Position numbers and translations under genes: made by a program | Origin: Lachnospiraceae bacterium UBA7012 | GTDB taxonomy: Bacteria > Bacillota > Clostridia > Lachnospirales > Lachnospiraceae | NCBI GenBank assembly: GCA_002449595.1 | Contig: DJXE01000017.1 | Span: forward strand, 1-10,815 | Length of the DNA stretch: 10,815 nucleotides | Direction: 5' to 3' | Shown here: piece after piece, positions 5,694-10,815 of the stretch | Position numbering within the stretch: position 1 is the stretch's first letter | How the letters are laid out: every line of letters begins with the position of its first letter | The notes under the pieces: model-generated | Databases searched by the model: none | The model's input: only the letters and a program-made list of their open reading frames with translations | What the model was told of the DNA's origin: nothing

Positions 5694-7739
5694 ATGCAGA
5701 ACAAAGGGAAGTACTACATCACGACCGCGATCGCCTATACGTCCGGCAAGCCGCACATCGGCAACAGCTACGAGATCGTTCTGGCGGACAGCATCGCGAG
5801 ATACAAGAGGGCGGACGGCTACGACGTCTATTTCCAGACGGGAAGTGACGAGCACGGCCAGAAGATAGAGAACCGCGCGGAAAGAGCGGGCATGACGCCG
5901 AAGCAGTTCGTCGACATCACCGCCGCTGAGATCCGCCGCCTCTGGGATCTGATGGACACTTCCTACGACCGCTTCATCCGCACCACGGATGAGGACCACG
6001 AGCGGCAGATCCAGAAGATCTTCAGGAAACTGTACGACCAGGGCGACATCTACCTCGGCAGCTACAGCGGACTTTACTGCACGGAGTGCGAGGCGTTCTA
6101 CACCCAGAGCCAGGTCGTAGAGGGCAAGTGCCCCGTCTGCGGCAACCCGGTGCACGAAGCCAATGAGGACGCCTACTTCTTCAAGATGAGCAAGTATGCG
6201 GACCGCCTGATCGAGCACATCAACACCCATCCGGAATTCATCCAGCCGGTCTCCAGGAAGAACGAGATGATGAACAACTTCCTGCTGCCCGGACTGCAGG
6301 ACCTGTGCGTCTCCAGGAGTTCCTTCACGTGGGGCATCCCGGTCGACTTTGCGCCGGGCCACGTCGTCTACGTGTGGCTGGACGCGCTGTCAAACTACAT
6401 CACCGGAATCGGTTACGACGCGGACGGCAACAGCTCGGACCTGTACAAGAAGTACTGGCCGGCGGACCTTCACCTCATCGGCAAGGACATCGTCCGTTTC
6501 CACACGATCTACTGGCCGATCTTCCTGATGGCGCTCGGCGAGCCGCTGCCGAAGCAGGTCTTCGGACACCCGTGGCTCCTGCAGGGCGGCGAGAAGATGA
6601 GCAAGACGAAGGGCAACGTCATCTACGCCGACGATCTCGTCGACCTGTTCGGCGTGGACGCGGTGCGCTACTACGTGCTGCATGAGATGCCCTACGAGAA
6701 CGACGGCGTCATCACCTGGGACCTCGTCATTGAGAGAATCAATTCCGATCTCGCGAACACGCTTGGCAACCTCGTCAACCGCACGATCGCGATGTCGAAC
6801 AAGTACTTCGGCGGCGTCGTGACGAACACCGGCGCGGCTTCTCCGGAGGAAAAGGAGATCGACGACGATCTTCACCGGGTGCAGACGGCAGTGTACGGGA
6901 AGGTCGAGGAGAAGATGGAAGAGCTCCGCGTCGCGGACGCGCTCACCGAGATCTTCGCGCTCTTCAAGAGACTGAACAAATACATCGACGAGACGGAGCC
7001 GTGGGTGCTCGCAAGGGATGAGGCGAAGAAGGACAGGCTTGCGCAGGTCCTCTACAACCTCGTCGACGGCATCATGACCGGCGCGTCGCTCGTCGCTCCT
7101 TTCATTCCGACGACTGCACAGAAGATCGCGGAACAGCTCAATTCCGAGCTGCGCGACTTCGACACGCTTGGCGAATACGGCTTGTATCCCTCGGGCGGAA
7201 AAGTCACGGATGCGCCGCAGATCCTTTTCGCGCGCCTTGATCCCAAGGTGTGCCAGGTCAAGATCGACGAGATCATGGCGAAGCAGAAGGCGCAGGCGCG
7301 CGCCGAGGCGCTCGCGATGGGCGACAAGATCGAGGAAGATGCGCCCACGGAAGCGAAGGCTGAAGAAGCGTCCGAAGATGGGGAAAAGCTTATCGTCCCG
7401 ACCAAGGCTGAGATCACGATCGACGATTTCGCGTCGATGGAGCTGCGCGTCGGTGAGATCCTGGAGTGCCGCGCGGTCGAGAAATCCAAGAAGCTTCTCT
7501 GCTCCCAGGTGAAGATCGGGGACAGCGTGAAGCAGATCGTCTCCGGTATCCGGAAGTACTACACACCGGAAGAGATGGTGGGCAAGAAGGTCGTCGTCAT
7601 CGTGAACCTGAAGCCCGCGACGCTCGCCGGACTGAAGTCCGAGGGCATGATCCTGTGCGCCGAGGACGCCGAGGGGAACCTCGCGCTGATCGCGCCGGAG
7701 GCGGACAAGAATGTGAACGCCGGCGCGGAGGTGCGCTGA
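5694..7739 (+). CDS. metG: Methionyl-tRNA synthetase
   Basis: The 681-residue class I synthetase attaches methionine to initiator and elongator tRNA-Met. Visible parts are the HIGH-type motif HIGN (21-24), a zinc knuckle CTEC (129-132) with CPVC (146-149), WLDALSNYITGIGY in the catalytic core, KMSKT (301-305), and an anticodon-binding helical domain around 350-530. A low-complexity Lys/Glu/Ala linker (about 530-570) follows. A C-terminal Arc1p/EMAPII-type tRNA-binding domain (about 574-681, with MELRVGEILE and GIRKYYTPEEM) ends the protein. Length and two-domain form match Gram-positive MetRS enzymes that dimerise through this tail. ATG 5694 has AGGAG (5682-5686) 7 nt upstream. No T-box leader fits in the 44-nt gap after map. 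The exported protein gene begins 17 nt after the stop. Confidence 0.97.
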   Translation: MQNKGKYYITTAIAYTSGKPHIGNSYEIVLADSIARYKRADGYDVYFQTGSDEHGQKIENRAERAGMTPKQFVDITAAEIRRLWDLMDTSYDRFIRTTDEDHERQIQKIFRKLYDQGDIYLGSYSGLYCTECEAFYTQSQVVEGKCPVCGNPVHEANEDAYFFKMSKYADRLIEHINTHPEFIQPVSRKNEMMNNFLLPGLQDLCVSRSSFTWGIPVDFAPGHVVYVWLDALSNYITGIGYDADGNSSDLYKKYWPADLHLIGKDIVRFHTIYWPIFLMALGEPLPKQVFGHPWLLQGGEKMSKTKGNVIYADDLVDLFGVDAVRYYVLHEMPYENDGVITWDLVIERINSDLANTLGNLVNRTIAMSNKYFGGVVTNTGAASPEEKEIDDDLHRVQTAVYGKVEEKMEELRVADALTEIFALFKRLNKYIDETEPWVLARDEAKKDRLAQVLYNLVDGIMTGASLVAPFIPTTAQKIAEQLNSELRDFDTLGEYGLYPSGGKVTDAPQILFARLDPKVCQVKIDEIMAKQKAQARAEALAMGDKIEEDAPTEAKAEEASEDGEKLIVPTKAEITIDDFASMELRVGEILECRAVEKSKKLLCSQVKIGDSVKQIVSGIRKYYTPEEMVGKKVVVIVNLKPATLAGLKSEGMILCAEDAEGNLALIAPEADKNVNAGAEVR

Positions 7740-7756
7740 GCACGCTGGGACCGCAG

Positions 7757-8368
7757 ATGAGACCGATCCGAAATACATTGATCATACTGTCCATGGCAGC
7801 CGCCATGGCACTGGTGCCCGCGGAGAGCGCTCTCGCTGCGGGCGCCTTTCCAATGCGGAAGATCGCCGAAGCCGAGCCGATCCCGCCGAACGACCCGACG
7901 CTTGTGCAGAACGCGCCGCAGGAAGGCGAAGCAGCACCTGCTGAGGCTGAGAACGGAGCGCCGGGCGAAGCTGCGGAAGTCAAGAGCCCCTGGCTCGAGG
8001 AGCAGAAACGCGAACTCTTGAAAGCCATGGATCTGCTGCGCGACTATGGTTTTTCTCCGCAGTTAATTGTGAAGAATACGAGGGAGCTCGTGTTCGGGAG
8101 CCCGGACGAGAACGGCGATGCCCTCGACCAGCACATCAATGCGCTGAAGGACGGCGTGAAGGAGGATCTCACGAACGCCGGGAATGATATCGCGGACGGC
8201 ATCTCGGAGAGCATAAACAATGCCGGCGAGGCGATCGTGAGCGAGGTCTCGGACACCACAAGCGGGATCGCGCAGAATATCGCCGAGAGCACGCAGGATG
8301 CAGTGAAGAAACAGACAGACGGCCTCGTGGAGCGGCTGCTGAAGATGTTGGGAGATCTGTTCAGATGA
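7757..8368 (+). CDS. Predicted exported protein with 11-residue helical repeats
   Basis: I do not recognise this 203-residue protein. It starts with a clear Sec signal peptide: basic RPIR, hydrophobic core about 7-20, and cleavage expected near A27 or A28 after SALA. There is no lipobox cysteine. Residues about 35-75 are a Pro/Ala/Glu-rich linker. From residue 138 to the end the chain falls into six 11-residue units with hydrophobic residues at positions 1 and often 5 (ISESI, IVSEV, IAQNI), typical of a hendecad amphipathic helix or coiled coil; it ends LLKMLGDLFR. ATG 7757 lacks a good ribosome binding site; GGAGGTG (7727-7733) at the end of metG is too far for it. Either translation is coupled to metG or a rare CTG at 7745 is used. 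The DUF624 gene overlaps its stop codon as ATGA, so the two are probably made together. Confidence 0.75.
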   Translation: MRPIRNTLIILSMAAAMALVPAESALAAGAFPMRKIAEAEPIPPNDPTLVQNAPQEGEAAPAEAENGAPGEAAEVKSPWLEEQKRELLKAMDLLRDYGFSPQLIVKNTRELVFGSPDENGDALDQHINALKDGVKEDLTNAGNDIADGISESINNAGEAIVSEVSDTTSGIAQNIAESTQDAVKKQTDGLVERLLKMLGDLFR

Positions 8369-9087
8369 GAGAATTTTTTGATATGGAGGGGCCCTTTTTC
8401 CGGGGACTCAGTACGGTTGCGGACCTCATGATCCTGAACCTGATCGCGCTCGTGTGCTCCCTGCCGATCGTCACGGCGGGCGCGTCGTACGCGGCGCTGC
8501 ACTACGTGTGCCTGAAGATCATCCGCGGCGAGGAGAATTACATCACGAAGCAGTACTTTTCGGCTTTCAAGCAGAACTTCAAGCAGGCGACGCTCGCATG
8601 GCTCCTGTATCTCGCGCTGATCGTGCTGCTGATCACGGACTACCGGATCATCACCGGCGGCGTGGTCAAGGTGCCGTTCCCGATCCTCATCGGAATCATC
8701 ATCGTGACCTTCGTCCTGCTCATGACGGCGCTGTATGTGTTTCCGCTTCTCGCGCGCTTTGAGAACACGCTCGGCGGGACGCTGCGCAACGCAGTGCTGC
8801 TCACGGTCGGGGCGTTCCCCCGGTCGCTGCTGATGATGGCGTTCATGCTCGTTCCGGTCGCGCTCTTCTTTGTTTCTCCGGCGATCATTCCTTTTCTCCT
8901 GATGTTCGGGCTGTCGGTGCCGGTCCTCGGCTGTGCGTGGGTCTACAACCCGCTGTTCAAGAAGCTGGAGGCGCAGGCGGGAGGCGCGGAGTCCGCTGCG
9001 GAGAGTGCAGACGCGGAGGACGTCGGGAGCGCGGATGAGGAAGCGCGGGAGAGCGCGCAGAGCGCGGAAGAAGGAGCAGATGCATAA
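8365..9087 (+). CDS. DUF624 (YesL-like) integral membrane protein
   Basis: The 240-residue protein begins MREFFDMEGPFFRGLSTVAD and continues LPIVTAGASYAAL and FKQNFKQATLAWL, the recognisable core of the DUF624/YesL family. That family is often found beside sugar ABC transporter and glycoside utilisation genes in Firmicutes, and its biochemical role is unknown. Hydrophobic stretches at about 17-44, 75-96, 100-130 and 145-185 suggest four to five membrane helices, with a short N-terminus. Residues from about 199 to the end form an acidic Ala/Glu/Ser tail (ESAAESADAED, EEARESAQSAEE) that is probably disordered. Its ATG overlaps the previous stop as ATGA, a 4-nt overlap that indicates translational coupling with the exported protein. 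No clear terminator follows, only an AT-rich gap. Confidence 0.85.
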   Translation: MREFFDMEGPFFRGLSTVADLMILNLIALVCSLPIVTAGASYAALHYVCLKIIRGEENYITKQYFSAFKQNFKQATLAWLLYLALIVLLITDYRIITGGVVKVPFPILIGIIIVTFVLLMTALYVFPLLARFENTLGGTLRNAVLLTVGAFPRSLLMMAFMLVPVALFFVSPAIIPFLLMFGLSVPVLGCAWVYNPLFKKLEAQAGGAESAAESADAEDVGSADEEARESAQSAEEGADA

Positions 9088-9256
9088 GCGCCGGAAGCAT
9101 CGGAAAAAGAAATCGGCGTGCCGCAAGGTATTTTAATACAATTAGCATATATATAGATTAGAAGCGCCTGGGGGAATGGCCCGGCGGAACATACAATGAT
9201 GCTGTTGTAATAAATAATCGGCAAAAATAGCTGAAAAAGCGGAAAAGGAGGACTTC
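9088..9256 (+). promoter_or_regulatory. AT-rich gap with candidate promoter for the downstream gene
   Basis: This 169-nt gap changes sharply to A/T-rich sequence at 9129-9160 (TATTTTAATACAATTAGCATATATATAG). TATAGA at 9152-9157 has TATTTT at 9129-9134 as a 17-nt-spaced -35, and TATATA at 9148-9153 is an alternative -10; both -35 matches are poor. A second AT-rich patch lies at 9207-9218. I see no convincing terminator for the DUF624 gene here. Confidence 0.35.
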
Positions 9257-10066
9257 GTGCCAGCACCGAAATTTACAGATGTATGCAGCAAAAGGAACTT
9301 CATCAGAAAGGCTCAGGATAACGGCTGGGTGACGAAGCAGGACGAGTCCGCCCTGTCCGCGATCTATGACGCCGCGTCGAAGGAAGAACCGGACGAAATG
9401 AAAGCGGACCTGATGCATGACGCGATCGCGGATATCTTCCTGAACGACGTCCACGACCCGAAGGACAGGAAGAGCGCCATCGACAGGCTCCTGGACAGGC
9501 TCGCCGAGGCGATCTTCGGCAAAGAGCTCCGGGAAAAGGTCCAGAAGCTGGACCAGGGCACGATCACCCCGCAGCAGATGAAGGAGAACTACGAGCGCAT
9601 CTACGGGCAGCGGAATGCGACGGCCGCGAAAGAAAGCAAGGCGAAGAGCGACCTCGTGGAATCGCTTCCGACAGAGTGGAAGCAGGTCATGAAGAATCCT
9701 TCCGCGATGGAAAAGACGCGCAGGGAAGTCTTTGACTGGATCCAGGACTTCAAGGCGGATGTCGCGAAGAACGGGCACTACACCAAGGGCAATCCTTACG
9801 GGTTCGAACTGAGGAACGGCCAGCTCGTGTCGACGAAGGGCAAGCTGCCGTGGAGAGACATCACCGAGAAGGAACTGGTGGAGAAGGAGACCCGGCTCGG
9901 GCATCTCAAGCCGGAGAAGGCGAAGGTGGTCCGCAAGAAGAAACTGAGCGGTCCTGCGGCACAGGCGGACAAGGAGATCGAACTGACCAACCTGGAGACC
10001 CCGGTCCTCATGAGCGAGGAGGCCCTGAAGAAGAACCCGATACTGGGCGGGCCTCGTCTGATGTGA
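9257..10066 (+). CDS. Hypothetical protein, 269 residues, charged and cytosolic
   Basis: I do not recognise this protein. GTG 9257 is the start, because a near-perfect AAGGAGG (9245-9251) stands 5 nt upstream and no nearby in-frame ATG is better placed. There is no signal peptide or membrane segment. The N-terminal part (about 1-130) is helical and rich in Asp, Lys and Glu (FIRKAQDNGWVTKQDESALS, FLNDVHDPKDRKSAIDRLLD). The middle (about 135-200) has the aromatic segments PTEWKQVMKNPSAMEKTRRE and NPYGFELRNGQLV. The C-terminal part is Lys/Glu-rich (EKAKVVRKKKL) and ends NPILGGPRLM. Base composition and codon use look like the neighbours, so recent transfer is not suggested. It is monocistronic, closed by the 10097-10143 terminator. 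The strong ribosome binding site suggests good expression. No function can be assigned. Confidence 0.8.
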   Translation: MPAPKFTDVCSKRNFIRKAQDNGWVTKQDESALSAIYDAASKEEPDEMKADLMHDAIADIFLNDVHDPKDRKSAIDRLLDRLAEAIFGKELREKVQKLDQGTITPQQMKENYERIYGQRNATAAKESKAKSDLVESLPTEWKQVMKNPSAMEKTRREVFDWIQDFKADVAKNGHYTKGNPYGFELRNGQLVSTKGKLPWRDITEKELVEKETRLGHLKPEKAKVVRKKKLSGPAAQADKEIELTNLETPVLMSEEALKKNPILGGPRLM

Positions 10067-10096
10067 ACGCAGACGGCCTGATTCCGGAAACATACA

Positions 10097-10143
10097 GACC
10101 GCAGCTGAACCTGCACGTGCAGGGCCGCAGCTGCGGTCTTTTT
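10097..10143 (+). terminator. Strong bipartite Rho-independent terminator
   Basis: GACCGCAGCTG (10097-10107) pairs perfectly over 11 bp with CAGCTGCGGTC (10128-10138), followed by five T's (10139-10143). The loop contains its own 14-nt palindrome, CCTGCACGTGCAGG (10110-10123), giving a tall stem. It lies 30 nt after the stop of the hypothetical gene. Confidence 0.92.
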
Positions 10144-10273
10144 CCGTTAATCGATAAAGCCGAATGCACGATTAGTGCACCTTGCTTAAAAAAGCACGGA
10201 TTCTTCGTCAAATTGCCAGACGCCTACTGCAGAATGTACCAAAAGCGGCAAAAACTTTGGAGAACTGACGCAT

Positions 10274-10301
10274 TTCGCAATGGACATCAAATCCATATAA
10301 T
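10274..10301 (+). promoter_or_regulatory. Sigma-A-type promoter of the ABC ATPase gene
   Basis: A perfect -10 hexamer TATAAT (10296-10301) has TTCGCA (10274-10279, 4 of 6 to TTGACA) 16 nt upstream. The predicted start near 10308 coincides with the palindrome AACCGGTT (10313-10320), a possible operator. Confidence 0.7.
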
Positions 10302-10317
10302 GAATCTGTGCAAACCG

Positions 10318-10350
10318 GTTCCGGCGGGAAAGGGCGCTTCCGGCCGGAAC
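10318..10350 (+). other. Overlapping GC-rich hairpins in the ABC ATPase leader
   Basis: GTTCCGGC (10318-10325) can pair with GCCGGAAC (10343-10350) across 17 nt. The right arm is also part of a perfect 12-bp palindrome, TTCCGGCCGGAA (10338-10349), so a small local hairpin and the larger stem exclude each other. No T-run follows, so neither is an intrinsic terminator. Confidence 0.55.
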
Positions 10351-10405
10351 AGGCGGGCACAAAAGAATAGTCAGACAGTTATTTATCAATCCCAAGGAGG
10401 AAAAC

Positions 10406-10815
10406 ATGTCAAGCTTATCTCTGGATAAAATCAACAAAAAATACCCCAACGGATTCCATGCAGTCAAGGATTTCACACTTGATATCGAAGACAAGGAATT
10501 CATCATCTTCGTCGGTCCTTCCGGATGCGGCAAATCCACAACGCTCCGTATGATCGCCGGCCTCGAGGACATTACCTCCGGCACACTGAAGATCGATGGC
10601 AAAGTCGTCAACGATGTCGAGCCGAAGGACAGAGATATCGCGATGGTTTTCCAGAACTACGCACTGTATCCTCATATGACGGTTTATGACAACATGGCGT
10701 TCGGCTTAAAGCTCCGCAAGACCGACAAGGCTGAGATCGAGAAGCGCGTCCATGAGGCGGCGAAGATCCTCGATCTGGAGCACCTGCTCGATCGTAAGCC
10801 GAAGGCTCTTTCCGG
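10406..10815 (+). CDS. Sugar ABC transporter ATPase (MsmK/UgpC/MalK type), N-terminal part
   Basis: The first 136 codons are present and the gene runs off the window. The protein is the cytosolic ATPase of a CUT1 carbohydrate ABC importer. Visible motifs are Walker [10 protein letters not shown] (37-45), the Q-loop [15 protein letters not shown] (Q83), and the start of the signature motif, LSG, cut at the window edge. The wording [20 protein letters not shown] is typical of the MsmK/UgpC/MalK group, which has a C-terminal regulatory domain that is not visible here. ATG 10406 has AAGGAGG 5 nt upstream. It has its own promoter and no permease or binding-protein gene on its 5' side. In Firmicutes a single MsmK often serves several sugar importers, which would fit, but genes beyond 10815 are unknown. 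Confidence 0.93.
   Translation, partial: MSSLSLDKINKKYPNGFHAVKDFTLDIEDKEFIIFVGPSGCGKSTTLRMIAGLEDITSGTLKIDGKVVNDVEPKDRDIAMVFQNYALYPHMTVYDNMAFGLKLRKTDKAEIEKRVHEAAKILDLEHLLDRKPKALS

Larger units (their letters stand above)
10144..10405 (+). other. Upstream region of the ABC ATPase gene
   Basis: These 262 bases hold no gene I can support. They carry an inverted repeat TGCAC-GATTA-GTGCA (10165-10179), a small GCTT-AAAA-AAGC hairpin (10184-10195), the promoter (10274-10301), and a leader of about 98 nt. The leader holds AACCGGTT (10313-10320) at the expected transcript start and overlapping GC-rich hairpins (10318-10350). AAGGAGG (10394-10400) precedes the start codon. Confidence 0.6.

Noticed and set aside
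6390..7778. 462-codon open frame on the minus strand opposite metG
   Set aside because: It mirrors the codon structure of a certain MetRS gene. GC-rich codons with strong third-position bias leave the opposite strand open, and its Arg/Val/Leu/Asp-rich translation resembles no family.
9088..9120. Terminator after the DUF624 gene
   Set aside because: Only a 5-bp CGCCG/CGGCG pairing with a 20-nt loop and no following T-run was found.
10309..10322. CcpA cre site at the ABC ATPase promoter
   Set aside because: TGCAAACCGGTTCC resembles the left half of cre but fails at the central CG and in the right half, so only a plain AACCGGTT palindrome is supported.

Overview
The window looks like a stretch of chromosome from a GC-rich Gram-positive anaerobe of the Clostridia, most likely Lachnospiraceae or a relative. 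Four things point that way: a phosphoenolpyruvate carboxykinase ending in ALVAAGPQL, a transketolase split into two genes, a methionine aminopeptidase with an N-terminal SEC-C zinc motif, and a DUF624 (YesL-type) membrane protein. The family assignment is inference from recalled family traits, not from a search. All ten genes I support lie on the + strand. There is no sign of a mobile element, phage, CRISPR array, rRNA or tRNA.

Layout. 1-249: 3' end of ATP-dependent PEP carboxykinase, closed by a strong terminator at 290-316. 341-428: two adjacent 44-bp direct repeats of unknown role. 467-1435: PPP-type metallophosphatase with an unusual C-terminal extension. 1436-1748: non-coding stretch with hairpins, a likely promoter at 1594-1599 and a long leader. 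1749-2687: ROK-family glucokinase, with a textbook terminator at 2715-2747. 2773-2778: promoter, followed by the two transketolase subunit genes (2851-3708 and 3710-4651). 4698-4727: strong hairpin without a T-tract. 4762-5649: SEC-C methionine aminopeptidase. 5694-7739: methionyl-tRNA synthetase with a C-terminal tRNA-binding domain. 7757-8368: predicted exported protein with 11-residue helical repeats. 8365-9087: DUF624 membrane protein that overlaps the exported-protein gene by 4 bp. 9257-10066: unrecognised 269-residue cytosolic protein with its own strong terminator (10097-10143). 10296-10301: promoter, then a hairpin-rich leader and the 5' end of an MsmK/UgpC-type sugar ABC ATPase that runs off the window.

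How it fits together. The metabolic genes are central carbon functions: PEP carboxykinase at the PEP/oxaloacetate node, glucokinase for free glucose, transketolase for the non-oxidative pentose phosphate pathway, and the ATPase for ABC sugar uptake. Methionine aminopeptidase and methionyl-tRNA synthetase form a small translation pair (N-terminal Met removal and Met-tRNA charging). They may be co-transcribed with the exported protein and DUF624 genes, because the gaps are 44 nt, 17 nt and -4 nt.

Nothing here amounts to a clear new system. The points most worth a second look are the exported hendecad-repeat protein translationally coupled to DUF624, the unrecognised 269-residue gene, the 44-bp tandem repeat, and two intergenic regions with mutually exclusive hairpins.
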